A DNA stretch of 64,000 nt from Wukongibacter sp050859025 (GCF_050859025.1 NZ_CP138200.1:930001-994000); one strand, 5' to 3'. Counted from the stretch's first letter, positions 53,834-63,765 are shown. The notes: a model not told the origin generated them from the sequence alone. Numbers and translations: made by a program.

Positions 53834-55213
53834 ATGGCTACACAATTCAATGAAAAGGACAGACAAAAGCAAATGATATTAACGGAAAATCTGTGGAAAG
53901 TTATGTTCCGGCTTTCATGGCCTGCTGTAATAGCTATGCTATTATATGGATTAAATTCAGTATTCGATGCAATCTTTGTCGGGAGGTTTGTAGGGGAAAC
54001 AGCATTAGCAGGTGTTTCCTTAGCCTATCCACTATCGCAAATTACCCTAGGAATTGGATCACTAATTGGTGTTGGTGCTGGATCAGCTTTAAGCATTGCA
54101 TTAGGTGCTAACGATGTAAAAACTCAAAAAAAATTAATGGCTAATGTAAATTATTTGTCTATTTTAATAACTATAGTTTATATGATAGGTGGATGGTTTT
54201 TAGCTGAGACTCTTGTTAAGGTTATGGGTGGGACTGGTGAGCCGATGGAGCTCGGAAAAGCCTATTTTCAAATAACAGTCTTAGGATCTCTCTTCTGGAT
54301 ACACGGATTGGCAGGAAATATGATAGTCCGTGCAGAGGGGAAAATGAAGTCGGCGGCAATAATGATGGGAGTAGGTCTTGTAGTTAATATTATAGCTAAT
54401 TATATATTGATTGTGATACTTGATATGGGGGTTGTAGGTGCAGCCTGGGGAACAAATCTAGGGATGCTTGTCTATACGGTTTCAGGGCTTGTATATTTTG
54501 TGAAGGGTAGTGCCTCATTTGAAGCACATCCCTTTAGGGTCTCAAGAGATAAAAATATTATTAGATCTATTATCTCAATGGGAATTCCATCCTTTATCAT
54601 GACTGTAATGAACCTAGTGCAGGCGGTTGTTGTATTTAATGCCTTATCTAGATATGGAACGACATATGATTTAGCCTTTTATGGAGCGGTTTATAGGATT
54701 TTCACACTGTTATTGACACCGATATTTGGATTTATGAGGGCATTGCAGCCTGTTGTTGGAATTAATTATGGCGCTCAAAGAAATGAACGTGTAATAAAAG
54801 GATTTAAGGTTTTTGCTATAAGTAGTGTATTGTTGATGCTGCCATTTTGGTTGATCATGATGTTTTCACCTCAGACAGTGCTTGGCTTTATGTTTCCAAA
54901 TAAAATATTTGATGGAGCAAGCTTATTTAACTTCAGAATTTACATGGCAGTATTACCTATCCTGCCTATTGTATTTATGTCCATGACATTCTTTCCAGCT
55001 ATAGATAAAGGGAAAATAGCGGCAATAATGGGGATAGCTCGTCAATTAGTATTTTTTGTACCTGTTATGCTTATTTTACCCAGACTTTACGGAGTAAAAT
55101 GGGTTTATTTAGGGACGTTGTGTATAGATATTATTATAACAATTTGGATGTTCATCTCGGTTAAGAAGGAGTTTAATAGACTTAGGAGAGGAGGGCTACA
55201 TGAAAGTAAATAG
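53834..55213 (+). CDS. MATE-family efflux transporter
   Basis: 459 residues from the ATG at 53834 (GAGGAG 9 bases upstream). Twelve membrane segments in two MATE halves; SWPAVIAMLLYGLNSVFDAIFVG is the family start. A Na+ or H+-driven exporter of organic cations or small molecules. Behind a Fur box and followed by an overlapping AraC gene. In an iron-regulated cluster it might export a siderophore-like compound; that is inference. Confidence 0.92.
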   Translation: MATQFNEKDRQKQMILTENLWKVMFRLSWPAVIAMLLYGLNSVFDAIFVGRFVGETALAGVSLAYPLSQITLGIGSLIGVGAGSALSIALGANDVKTQKKLMANVNYLSILITIVYMIGGWFLAETLVKVMGGTGEPMELGKAYFQITVLGSLFWIHGLAGNMIVRAEGKMKSAAIMMGVGLVVNIIANYILIVILDMGVVGAAWGTNLGMLVYTVSGLVYFVKGSASFEAHPFRVSRDKNIIRSIISMGIPSFIMTVMNLVQAVVVFNALSRYGTTYDLAFYGAVYRIFTLLLTPIFGFMRALQPVVGINYGAQRNERVIKGFKVFAISSVLLMLPFWLIMMFSPQTVLGFMFPNKIFDGASLFNFRIYMAVLPILPIVFMSMTFFPAIDKGKIAAIMGIARQLVFFVPVMLILPRLYGVKWVYLGTLCIDIIITIWMFISVKKEFNRLRRGGLHESK

Positions 55214-56192
55214 AAATATAGTTGATGTCTATTTCGAATATATTGAAGATAAATACTGTAGTAAAGTAATGGAGAAATTGATAGGGAAAAAATATGTTTT
55301 AGCAGAGAAATTTGGCTCAGGAAATCTATTGAGGGTAACTATTGAGGATGGATTAGAGATTTCAAGATTTATGATAACTAATACAATGGAAATGGATTTT
55401 GATAATAGAGGATTTAATGATGATATACTTCATGTGGGATACTGTTATAGTGGAGATGCAAAAATTCTGATGCTTCCCAATAATAAAAAATACATCATTA
55501 AAGCAGGAGATATTTTTGTATATAGGATGTTAAATGATGCAGAATACTTTAAATTTATGTATAAAGAAGTCGATATAGTATCTATTCATATGAATTTCGA
55601 TGTTATTAAAAATGCTATAAATTCAATTGGAGAAGGAAAACTAAAGATGGACTGGCAAGAGAATTTAAATAATATATTTAGCAGAGATATATTAATAATA
55701 GAAGAAGCAAGCTATGATATAAAGAAAATAGCAGAAGAAATAGACTCAATAGCATTAAAAAATATGATGGGATATATGAAACTTAAACTAAAAACAATAG
55801 AGTTTTTGTCTATTCTTATTGAAGAAAAAAACAATAAGAATATAGGAGAAAATCTAAGAATGGAAGAAAAGGAGTGTGTTAATAAGGCTAAGAATATAAT
55901 TGATAATAATCTTCAAGGCATACTCTCTGTTAAAGAATTGGCTAGTGTATTGAATACTAGTGTTTACAAACTGCAAAAAGGATTTAAGAACTTTACAGGT
56001 GATACGGTCTATGAATATATAAAAAGGGCGAGAATTGAAAGGGCTGAATATTTATTAGAAAATACAGACATGTCAATTATACAAATTACAAATGAAATAG
56101 GTTATGAAAATCCAAGCAAATTTGCAAATTTATTCAAACGATACAATGATGTTACCCCTTTAAAATATAGAAAGCGAAGGGTAGAAAATTAA
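55200..56192 (+). CDS. AraC-family regulator, YbtA-like
   Basis: 330 residues. The N-terminal half is a substrate-sensing domain without a clear cupin motif; the C-terminal 100 carry two helix-turn-helix motifs (LASVLNTSVYKLQKGFKN and ITNEIGYENPSKFANLFKRYN). It overlaps the MATE gene by 14 bases and precedes the paired ABC genes, the order seen around YbtA-type activators of siderophore import. Confidence 0.9.
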   Translation: MKVNRNIVDVYFEYIEDKYCSKVMEKLIGKKYVLAEKFGSGNLLRVTIEDGLEISRFMITNTMEMDFDNRGFNDDILHVGYCYSGDAKILMLPNNKKYIIKAGDIFVYRMLNDAEYFKFMYKEVDIVSIHMNFDVIKNAINSIGEGKLKMDWQENLNNIFSRDILIIEEASYDIKKIAEEIDSIALKNMMGYMKLKLKTIEFLSILIEEKNNKNIGENLRMEEKECVNKAKNIIDNNLQGILSVKELASVLNTSVYKLQKGFKNFTGDTVYEYIKRARIERAEYLLENTDMSIIQITNEIGYENPSKFANLFKRYNDVTPLKYRKRRVEN

Positions 56193-56272
56193 ACATATGT
56201 ATTATACATAGAAAAGCTTAAAAGGATGCAAGCAGTTTTGAATTTTTTATGGATAATTGGGTTGAATTTAAT

Positions 56273-56376
56273 TATAGAGATTCCAGTCAAAGCTTTAATT
56301 TGTACATATCAAAAATCCCCAGAATCATCGGATATTTTGATATGTATAAATTAAGATTTACTTGGAACTCTCTATA
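56273..56376. repeat. 104-base hairpin element, repeat family 3
   Basis: TATAGAGATTCCAGT at the left pairs with AACTCTCTATA at the right; the inner arms TTTAATTTGTACATATCAAA and TTTGATATGTATAAATTAA pair strongly. A shorter relative is at 60951. It separates the AraC gene from the ABC pair. Confidence 0.6.
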
Positions 56377-56452
56377 GATAGAAATGTTTCAAGAAGATAA
56401 AATTAAAACTATTGTTTTTCTTTTTGGAGCATTTTTTATTTGTTTTGGAGTA

Positions 56453-56471
56453 GAAAATGATAGTCATTATC
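56453..56471 (+). promoter_or_regulatory. Fur box before the ABC pair
   Basis: GAAAATGATAGTCATTATC matches the consensus at 17 of 19 positions, 50 bases before the ATG. Confidence 0.9.
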
Positions 56472-56521
56472 GTTTAAAATCTAGTTGGATATATAAATAT
56501 AATCTAATAGAGGAGGAAAAT

Positions 56522-58267
56522 ATGAAGGCAAAATCAAATTTAGGGTTTCTTCTTGAAGTATCTGGCAAAGAAAAAGTAAAATTATATATATCGGCTATAT
56601 TTAGTGTAATAAGCTCATTGCTAGCTATAGCACCATATATTCTGATGTACAGCATAATATCAGAGCTTTTTAAGGGAACGGTGGACTATGAGAAGATTAA
56701 ATCTATGGCCATAAGTGTAGCCGTTATTGTAGTGGTTAGAATGGTTATATTTTTGGCATCGGGAGTATTTTCGCATATAGCAGCGTTTACAATACTTTAT
56801 GAACTTAGAATGAAGGCAGTAAATCATATATCAAAATTAAACATGGGATTTTTTACAGGTCATACGATTGGGGAAGTTAAAAAAACAATAAATGAAGATG
56901 TAGAGAAGCTAGAAAACTTTATAGCCCATCAAATTCCGGACTTGGCTTCAGCTGTTGTAACACCAATCATAGTTGTATCATACCTTTTGTATTTGAATTG
57001 GAGGTTAGCTTTAGTTCTATTTATTCCAATTATTTTAGGTTTTTTAATGCAATCAGCTATGCTGAGGGGTATGAAGGAAAGGATGGAACATTATCATTAT
57101 TTACTTCAAAAGCTTAATTCTACCATCATTCAATATATAAATGGAATGAATGTGATGAAGGCCTTTAATCTATCGGCAAAATCCTTTAAAAACTATAAGG
57201 ATACTACGAAAGAATATGCAGATTATTGGACTGACATAACTTTAAAAACGGCTCCACTTTATGCAATATTTTTGGTTCTCATAGATTCAGGACTTCTATT
57301 TATAATTCCTATTGGAGGAATTATGTTCCTAAATGGTAGTATAAACGGTTCTACATATATACTATTTCTAATTTTAAGTGCAAACTTTCTTACGTCCTTT
57401 AAGCAGCTATTGGAGTTTGGATCAAACTTTTCACTGCTTCTAGAGGGAGCAGGAAGGGTGAGGGATATTATTGAGCAAGAGGAACAAATTGAGGGGAACA
57501 AAAGCTTTGAGGGAGAACTTAAGGGAAAGATAGAGTTTAATAATATTACATTTAGATATGATAAAGCAGAGGTTATTAAAGAGCTATCTTTAACCATAGA
57601 ATCTAAGAACATTGTCGCACTTGTAGGGCCTTCTGGCTCGGGAAAAACTACGCTAGGTAAATTATTGGGACGGTTTTGGGACGTTTGGGAAGGTAACATA
57701 ACTATTGATGGTATAGATATAAAGGAACTCAGAATGGAAGAATTAATGGATAAGGTATCCTTTGTATTTCAAGATGTATTTATGTTACATGACAGCATAA
57801 AGGAAAATATTAGAATGGGCTTAGATAAAAGTATGGAAGAAATTATCTTAGCCAGTAAAAAGGCTCAGATTCATGACTTTATAATGAGTTTACCCGATGG
57901 ATATGATACACTCCTTGGAGAAGATGGAATAAAGCTTAGCGGAGGAGAAAAACAAAGGATATCTATTGCTAGGGCTATATTAAAGGACAGCCCAATTGTA
58001 GTTCTTGACGAAGTAACCTCATATTCAGACGTAGAAAATGAAAGCAAAATACAAGAGGCTCTTAGAGCATTATTAAAGGGTAAAACTGCTATAATTATTG
58101 CCCATAGACTGTATACCATAAAAAATGCAGATAAAATTGTAGTATTAGAGGAAGGGAAAATTGTAGAACAGGGAACCCACGATTTCCTTATGAACAAAAG
58201 AGGTCTTTATAGACATTTGTGGGATATGTATGATTATGAAGCTAAAGAAGTAGAAAGGGGGGCCTAA
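56522..58267 (+). CDS. ABC half-transporter (membrane + ATPase), YbtP/IrtA-like
   Basis: 581 residues from the ATG at 56522, which has AGAGGAGG 8 bases upstream; earlier in-frame codons overlap the Fur box. Six membrane segments (to ~310) fused to a nucleotide-binding domain: Walker A GPSGSGKTT (~374), Q-loop FQDVF, signature LSGGEKQR, Walker B VVLDEVTS. Walker B has the usual Glu. Forms a heterodimer with the next gene. Exporter-fold proteins of this type act as importers of iron-siderophores (YbtPQ, IrtAB), and the Fur box fits that. Confidence 0.9.
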   Translation: MKAKSNLGFLLEVSGKEKVKLYISAIFSVISSLLAIAPYILMYSIISELFKGTVDYEKIKSMAISVAVIVVVRMVIFLASGVFSHIAAFTILYELRMKAVNHISKLNMGFFTGHTIGEVKKTINEDVEKLENFIAHQIPDLASAVVTPIIVVSYLLYLNWRLALVLFIPIILGFLMQSAMLRGMKERMEHYHYLLQKLNSTIIQYINGMNVMKAFNLSAKSFKNYKDTTKEYADYWTDITLKTAPLYAIFLVLIDSGLLFIIPIGGIMFLNGSINGSTYILFLILSANFLTSFKQLLEFGSNFSLLLEGAGRVRDIIEQEEQIEGNKSFEGELKGKIEFNNITFRYDKAEVIKELSLTIESKNIVALVGPSGSGKTTLGKLLGRFWDVWEGNITIDGIDIKELRMEELMDKVSFVFQDVFMLHDSIKENIRMGLDKSMEEIILASKKAQIHDFIMSLPDGYDTLLGEDGIKLSGGEKQRISIARAILKDSPIVVLDEVTSYSDVENESKIQEALRALLKGKTAIIIAHRLYTIKNADKIVVLEEGKIVEQGTHDFLMNKRGLYRHLWDMYDYEAKEVERGA

Positions 58268-58268
58268 T

Positions 58269-59993
58269 ATGCTTTCAGACATAAAGAAATTATTAGGTGA
58301 AGATAGAAAGAGACTCAGAAAGCCTATAATATTGCTAACGATAGATACATTATTTAATATGTTTTCTTATACAATGATGTATTTTGTATTGGTAGATTTA
58401 ATTAATGATGAATTAAATTTCTTAAAGATTAAAACTTATACAATAATAATGATAATTGCCTTTATTGTTAGGGCCTTAGTAAATTCAAAGGGATATACTG
58501 AAATACAGGCTAGAGGGGCACGTGCTATTGAGAAAATGCGTATTTCACTGGGAGATCATGTCAGAAATATAAATCTAGGCTTCTTTAATAAAAACAGTAT
58601 AGGCAGTTTATCTAATATAATGACCAATGATCTGCAGGATTTTGAAATGGCAATAACTCACAGCACCAGTGATTTAATAAAGACTGTATTTCTTACCATA
58701 TATCTTCTTGGAATAACCTTTGTCATTGATTCTCAGTTGGGTATTATACAACTAGCAGTTGCAATAGTTGCTATCCCTATTATCTATGTGGGAGGACAGA
58801 GAGTTGCTATCATAGGGCAGCATAAAAAGCATGTCATGAATCAAGTTATCTCAAGAATGGTTGAATATCTAAGTGGTATGCAGGTCTTTAAAGCTCATAA
58901 TCTAGTAGGAGAAAAATTTGAAAGATTAGAAAAATCATTTAGAGATTTAAAAAGGGAGAGTATAAGGACGGAAGTATCAATTGTTCCCTTTGTCCTCATA
59001 TTTCAAGTAATAGTTGATATCAGTTTTCCAATACTATTACTTATAGCTATAACAAAATTTGGAGCAGGAAATATAGAAAAAAAAGAATTATTAACATTTA
59101 TAATAATAAACGTGGCACTTACGAATGTGCTTAGAGCATTTGCAGCTCAATATGGTGTTTTTAGATATCTGAAGCTGGCATCACAAAAACTAATACAAAC
59201 ATATAATCATCCAGAAATGAGTTATAAATATGAGGAAGCAAATTTTAACAATTATGATATTGAGTTCGAAAATGTAAGTTTCGAATATGAAAAAGGCGAA
59301 AACATTATAAACAACTTAAGCTTTAAGGCTAAGGAAGGGTCAATGACAGCCCTTATAGGACCTTCTGGTTCAGGAAAAACAACAGTGACAAGTCTTATAG
59401 CTAGATTTTGGGATATAGATAATGGAACCATAAAAATTGGTGGAAAAGATATAAGGGATATAAAACCAGATTCATTACTTAAACATATTAGCATGGTATT
59501 TCAAAATGTATATCTTTTAAACGATACAGTATACAATAATATTAAACTTGGAAATCCAAATGCAACTAAAGAGGAAGTAATAAGGGCAGCTCGAATTGCC
59601 AATTGTCACAGTTTTATAGAAAAGCTAGAACACAAATATGATGCCATAGTTGGTGAAGGAGGCTGTACTTTATCCGGTGGAGAAAAGCAAAGAATATCAA
59701 TAGCGAGGGCTATACTCAAGGATGCACCTATAATACTATTGGATGAGGCTACTGCTTCTCTTGATGCAGATAACGAGTTGGAAATTAGAAAATCAATTAA
59801 AAAGCTTACAGCAAATAAAACGGTGATAGTAATAGCTCATAGATTAAATACTATCAAAGATGCAGATCAAATTATAGTTTTGAATGAAGGTGCAGTTGAA
59901 GAGAGCGGAGAACACAGCCAGTTAATGGATAATAAGAAGCGATATTACAATATGTACAATGAAATGGAAAAAGCTAAGAAATGGGCAATATAG
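58269..59993 (+). CDS. ABC half-transporter (membrane + ATPase), YbtQ/IrtB-like
   Basis: 574 residues, one base after the previous gene. Six membrane segments then Walker A GPSGSGKTT, Q-loop FQNVY, signature LSGGEKQR and Walker B ILLDEATAS. Same fold as its partner. GAAAGGGG site inside the end of the preceding gene. Substrate is probably a metallophore or another small compound handled under iron limitation. Confidence 0.9.
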   Translation: MLSDIKKLLGEDRKRLRKPIILLTIDTLFNMFSYTMMYFVLVDLINDELNFLKIKTYTIIMIIAFIVRALVNSKGYTEIQARGARAIEKMRISLGDHVRNINLGFFNKNSIGSLSNIMTNDLQDFEMAITHSTSDLIKTVFLTIYLLGITFVIDSQLGIIQLAVAIVAIPIIYVGGQRVAIIGQHKKHVMNQVISRMVEYLSGMQVFKAHNLVGEKFERLEKSFRDLKRESIRTEVSIVPFVLIFQVIVDISFPILLLIAITKFGAGNIEKKELLTFIIINVALTNVLRAFAAQYGVFRYLKLASQKLIQTYNHPEMSYKYEEANFNNYDIEFENVSFEYEKGENIINNLSFKAKEGSMTALIGPSGSGKTTVTSLIARFWDIDNGTIKIGGKDIRDIKPDSLLKHISMVFQNVYLLNDTVYNNIKLGNPNATKEEVIRAARIANCHSFIEKLEHKYDAIVGEGGCTLSGGEKQRISIARAILKDAPIILLDEATASLDADNELEIRKSIKKLTANKTVIVIAHRLNTIKDADQIIVLNEGAVEESGEHSQLMDNKKRYYNMYNEMEKAKKWAI

Positions 59994-60058
59994 TAAAAAA
60001 AGAGGACGTAAGCTAGCTAAGATTGTTGACAAAATCAAAAAAAATAGATAAAATATAT

Positions 60059-60077
60059 GATAACGATAATCATTATC
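60059..60077 (+). promoter_or_regulatory. Fur box before the methyltransferase
   Basis: GATAACGATAATCATTATC matches the consensus at 18 of 19 positions, the best box in the window. Confidence 0.93.
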
Positions 60078-60100
60078 AATAATAGAAAAGAGGTGTATTC

Positions 60101-60934
60101 ATGACTCCCAAAAATAAGTTTGAATTGAAAGAAACTCAAGAAACAATGCTTTTACCTTTATGGGGGAGATTTATTGAGAGTAAGAAAAAAGATCCATTTA
60201 TATTTGATCCAAAATCTATTGAAATAATAAATGAATTGGATTATGATTTTTCGAAATTTAAAAGTACTCTTAAAGATTATGATTCCTTTAGTTGGTGTGT
60301 TAGAGCTAAAACTATTGATACGGTTGTAGAAAATTTTATTGAAAAATATCCAAAGGCTTCAATAGTAAATATTGGGGCTGGATTAGATACAACCTTTGAG
60401 AGAGTAGATAATGGAGAAATTATGTGGTATGATCTTGACCTTCCAGAAGCAATAAACTTTAGAAGGAATTTCATACCAGAAACACAGCGGAGAAAATATA
60501 TCTCAAAATCTGTTTTTGATTATAGCTGGTTTGATGAAGTAAGCTTTTCACATGATGATAATATCCTTTTTATCGCTGGTGGAGTGTTAATGTTTTTTGA
60601 AGAAAAAGAATTAAAGGAATTATTTTCTCTGATTGCAGAAAGATTTTGCAAAGGGGAGATTTTCTTTGATACATTGTCTAAAAAAGGATTAGAATATTCC
60701 AATGCCATGATGAGTAAGGCGGGAATGCGAGAAAACATGCTTTTATGGGGAACTGACTCAGCTATAGAGGTAACAAAATGGCATGGCAATATTAAAATAA
60801 TAGATGAATTCTCCTATTACAGTAGGGTTCATAGAAAGAAAGAGTGGAGCAGTGAGTTAATTGAGATTATGGATATGTGTGACGACAAAAAGGCAGCTAA
60901 TTTTTACCATTTAAAGTTTATTGAGGAAAGTTAG
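60101..60934 (+). CDS. Class I SAM-dependent methyltransferase, TcmP/LCM type
   Basis: 277 residues. SAM motif I IVNIGAGLDTTFERV (~86-100) and the WYDLDLPE acidic loop (~108-115) place it with the leucine-carboxyl-methyltransferase/TcmP group of O-methyltransferases; FIAGGVLMFFEEKEL is motif III. GAGG before the ATG. Alone behind a strong Fur box, next to the YbtPQ-like pair, which suggests that it modifies or inactivates a metallophore; the substrate is unknown. Confidence 0.82.
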   Translation: MTPKNKFELKETQETMLLPLWGRFIESKKKDPFIFDPKSIEIINELDYDFSKFKSTLKDYDSFSWCVRAKTIDTVVENFIEKYPKASIVNIGAGLDTTFERVDNGEIMWYDLDLPEAINFRRNFIPETQRRKYISKSVFDYSWFDEVSFSHDDNILFIAGGVLMFFEEKELKELFSLIAERFCKGEIFFDTLSKKGLEYSNAMMSKAGMRENMLLWGTDSAIEVTKWHGNIKIIDEFSYYSRVHRKKEWSSELIEIMDMCDDKKAANFYHLKFIEES

Positions 60935-60950
60935 AGGCGAAATTTCAGAG

Positions 60951-60998
60951 TATAGAGATTCCAGTAGAACTATTAATTTCTATTAGAACCTCTCTATA
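60951..60998. repeat. Short hairpin, repeat family 3
   Basis: TATAGAGATTCCAGTAGAA and TTCTATTAGAACCTCTCTATA; shares its ends with the 56273 element. May terminate the methyltransferase transcript. Confidence 0.5.
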
Positions 60999-61047
60999 TT
61001 TGGCATAAATTATCGCGGCGAAAATTTATGTTATGGAGATGATTTTA

Positions 61048-61647
61048 ATGGCAAGAATGAGGGAACCAAGATTCAAAAAATGTAGAAGATTAGGACTTAA
61101 TGTGTGTGGACATCCCAAGGCAATGAAGAGAGAAGGTAATGGACAATCAAGAGCTAATAGAAAATTATCTGCTTATGGGACACAGCTTTTAGAAAAACAA
61201 AGATTAAGAGGGTATTATGAAATAATGGAGAAACAGTTTAGAAGATATGTAAAGGCTGCCATAAAAGACACAGATACTACAGGAGCATCTTTGATTAAGA
61301 GGCTTGAATGCAGACTGGATAATTTAGTATATAGACTTGGCTTTGCAAGCTCTATTAGACAAGCTAGACAAATGGTGGTTCATGGACATATGTTGGTAAA
61401 TGGCAAAAAGGTTGATAGACCGTCATTTGCAGTAGCAGTAGGAGATACTATTTCCTTAAGAGAGAAATCTCAAAAAAATGAAATGTTTAGAGAGAATTTT
61501 CTTAATAACGCAAGCTTTACATTACCTTACTTAACAAAAAATGAAGCCAATTTCTCAGGAGAACTTGAAAGATTGCCTCAGCGTGAGGAAGTTCCTATAG
61601 AGATTGATGACCATTTAGTAGTAGAATTTTATTCCCAAATTATGTAG
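61048..61647 (+). CDS. rpsD: Ribosomal protein S4 paralogue
   Basis: 199 residues. The S4 N-terminal part (MARMREPRFKKCRRLG) has two cysteines (C12, C20) instead of a full zinc set; the S4 RNA-binding motif RLECRLDNLVYRLGFASS and VNGKKV is complete. It is not in the usual alpha-operon (no rpsK, rpsM or rpoA nearby), so it is probably a second, stand-alone S4 of the kind many Clostridia keep. The start is set at the ATG giving MARMREP, after a GGAG site. Confidence 0.9.
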   Translation: MARMREPRFKKCRRLGLNVCGHPKAMKREGNGQSRANRKLSAYGTQLLEKQRLRGYYEIMEKQFRRYVKAAIKDTDTTGASLIKRLECRLDNLVYRLGFASSIRQARQMVVHGHMLVNGKKVDRPSFAVAVGDTISLREKSQKNEMFRENFLNNASFTLPYLTKNEANFSGELERLPQREEVPIEIDDHLVVEFYSQIM

Positions 61648-61685
61648 GGAGATTAAAATTAGCTTGTTTCTTAAAAGCAGTGTTA

Positions 61686-61723
61686 GGGGCTGTAGCATAA
61701 AGATACATTATGAACTCAGCCCC
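61686..61723 (+). terminator. Hairpin after rpsD
   Basis: GGGGCTG.AGCATAA and TTATGA.CTCAGCCCC pair. Related to the left part of the 1806 element. No long T run. Confidence 0.55.
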
Positions 61724-61774
61724 ATCCAATATGTTACTATAGAGCCTTGAGTTAAAATTGAAGGAGAATGCTAA

Positions 61775-62467
61775 ATGCAGAGGGCATATCAAAAAGATAA
61801 TTTCTACTTTTGGGAAAACAAAATTAGAAATTTAGATGGAATTTTATTTGGAGGTATGAATAAAAGGAGAATAACTAAAGAGTCTGTTATTACATACATT
61901 GGGATTTTAGATAGAAAAAAAGGTTTTGTTAGATCCGGTTGGAGTAGCCACGAAGATGTGAGTACAGTGCTTGGATTTTTACAGCATGTGTTTTTGCCAA
62001 CAGCCTTTTATACATGGATAGATAGATATAGTGATGGGTTTTACATACCTTTATCACCTTTCGATGTTTTAAGAGAAGAAGTTTTAAAGAATGTTAAAAA
62101 TGTAGAGGATAAAGGATCAGAACTTGATGCCATAAGAATGGAAAGAGCATATAATTATTTAAATAGTATATGGACATATGATAAGTCTAATATAAAATTA
62201 AAGCTTAAAAAATTCTGTAATGATTTTAACAATATGTGGAACGAAGATCCTGAAAGAAAACTGTTTATCAAAATATTTGAAAGAACTGAAGAGATTGTTG
62301 ATTTTATTATTGAAAAGTCAGAAGATGAATTTGAAGAGGTCGTTGAAGAAGAAATTGACATGACAATAAATGAGCTAAGAGCTATGTGTGAAAATGTTTA
62401 TGAAAAACCATTGATAAATAGGAATCTAATTGAGATATTGAATAGAAAAATTCCAATATGGTTTTAA
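61775..62467 (+). CDS. Hypothetical protein, 230 aa
   Basis: Soluble. Starts MQRAYQKDNFYFWENK; AAGGAG before the ATG. The middle is a compact part with W and Y (FLPTAFYTWIDRYSDGFYIPL), the last third is highly charged and helical (EKSEDEFEEVVEEEIDM). No cysteine set, signal or membrane segment. I do not recognise it. It stands alone between rpsD and a Crp-type gene. Confidence 0.75.
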   Translation: MQRAYQKDNFYFWENKIRNLDGILFGGMNKRRITKESVITYIGILDRKKGFVRSGWSSHEDVSTVLGFLQHVFLPTAFYTWIDRYSDGFYIPLSPFDVLREEVLKNVKNVEDKGSELDAIRMERAYNYLNSIWTYDKSNIKLKLKKFCNDFNNMWNEDPERKLFIKIFERTEEIVDFIIEKSEDEFEEVVEEEIDMTINELRAMCENVYEKPLINRNLIEILNRKIPIWF

Positions 62468-62559
62468 TACAAGGTTATTGAGACAGTATCCATTATAGAC
62501 TTGACTATATTATTTCAATATATTACTAATTTCGGAATACAACTTAGGGAGCTTTCAAT

Positions 62560-63234
62560 ATGAATTATGATGCACTGTGTAAATGTCTTTTGTTTAAGCA
62601 TTGCAACAAGGATGAATTCCAAGAACTATTATCGGGTATTGAGTTTTATATTCACACATATAATAAGGGTGAATTTGTAATATCAGAGGAAGAGCATAAT
62701 GCTAAAATAGGTATTATATTACTTGGAGCTGTAGAAGTTCAAAAAGTTTTTCCAACGGGAAAAATGGTTACATTGAATAGATTGAAGACTTCGGAAGTTT
62801 TTGGACTCTCAACTCTATTTTCATATGACAGCTACTATCCCACCAGTATAGTTTCTTTAACTCGTTCAAAAGTACTATTTTTATCCCAAAAATCAGTAAT
62901 TGAATTGTTCAATAAGGAGCCTGAATTTCTCCAACAATTTCTTAGATTTACCTCTGATAGGATTTTATTTTTGAATAGAAAAATTGAGATTTTTTCTTTT
63001 TCTACTATTAGGGAAAAAATTACATATTTTCTATTTAGTGAAATGAAGCTGCAAAAATCTGATCAGTCCATTATACTTCCCTTTGCTAAACGAGTTTGGG
63101 CAGAATATCTAAATATAGCAAGGACTTCCCTTTATCGGGTTTTAAAGGAGATGAAGGAAGAGGGAATAATAGATTTGAAGGGTAGAAGTATTACAATAAA
63201 AAAGTTAGATGAGCTTAAAAAAGAGATCTTGTAA
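62560..63234 (+). CDS. Crp/Fnr-family regulator
   Basis: 224 residues: a cyclic-nucleotide-binding-like barrel (14-130; GEFVISEEEHNAKIGIILLGAVEVQK, cut here) and a C-terminal helix-turn-helix (KRVWAEYLNIARTSLYRVLKEM, ~185-206). No Fnr-type N-terminal cysteine cluster, so it does not look like an oxygen sensor of that kind; an organic ligand is more likely. GGGAG before the ATG. Neighbour of the Fur-family gene. Confidence 0.9.
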   Translation: MNYDALCKCLLFKHCNKDEFQELLSGIEFYIHTYNKGEFVISEEEHNAKIGIILLGAVEVQKVFPTGKMVTLNRLKTSEVFGLSTLFSYDSYYPTSIVSLTRSKVLFLSQKSVIELFNKEPEFLQQFLRFTSDRILFLNRKIEIFSFSTIREKITYFLFSEMKLQKSDQSIILPFAKRVWAEYLNIARTSLYRVLKEMKEEGIIDLKGRSITIKKLDELKKEIL

Positions 63235-63330
63235 TTTCATAATAGCAAGTAAGAAATAAAAAATACTTGATATAAGCTATATAAACCATACCTCGTATAT
63301 GGGCCTAATTTATATAAAAGAGGTTGTGAA

Positions 63331-63765
63331 ATGATGGATTTGATTAATAAGATAAAGGATATATTAAAAAACAGAGGCTATAAGCTAACCTTTCAAAGAA
63401 GAGCTGTTTTAAATAGTATACTGCAAAATCAAGAAGGACATTTATCTAGTGAAGAGGTTTATCTTTTTGTGAAAAAGGATTATTCTGATATTGGTATTGC
63501 TACAGTATATAGAACCCTACAATTGTTCGAAAACTTAGGAATTCTAACAAAACTCAACTTTAATGATGGAGTTTGCAGATATGAGTTGAATTTTAATAGC
63601 GAAAAGCATCAGCATCATCATTTGATATGTAATAGATGTAATTCTATATTTGAAGTTAGGGTTGACTTATTAGACCATTTAGAAGCTGAAATTGAAAAGA
63701 ATTACAATTTTCAAATAAAGGATCATAGCGCAAAATTTTTTGGCATATGCTCTAAATGCAAATAA
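63331..63765 (+). CDS. Fur-family metal-responsive regulator
   Basis: 144 residues. Winged helix (LTFQRRAVLNSILQ, DIGIATVYRTLQLF) then the HQHHHLIC metal motif and two CxxC pairs (ICNRC ~97-100; ICSKC near the end) for structural zinc. The DIGIATVYRTL helix and the HHH motif suit Fur; PerR or Zur cannot be ruled out. Five Fur boxes lie within 12 kb upstream, so it is probably their regulator. No clear Fur box stands before the gene itself. AGAGG before the ATG. Confidence 0.92.
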   Translation: MMDLINKIKDILKNRGYKLTFQRRAVLNSILQNQEGHLSSEEVYLFVKKDYSDIGIATVYRTLQLFENLGILTKLNFNDGVCRYELNFNSEKHQHHHLICNRCNSIFEVRVDLLDHLEAEIEKNYNFQIKDHSAKFFGICSKCK

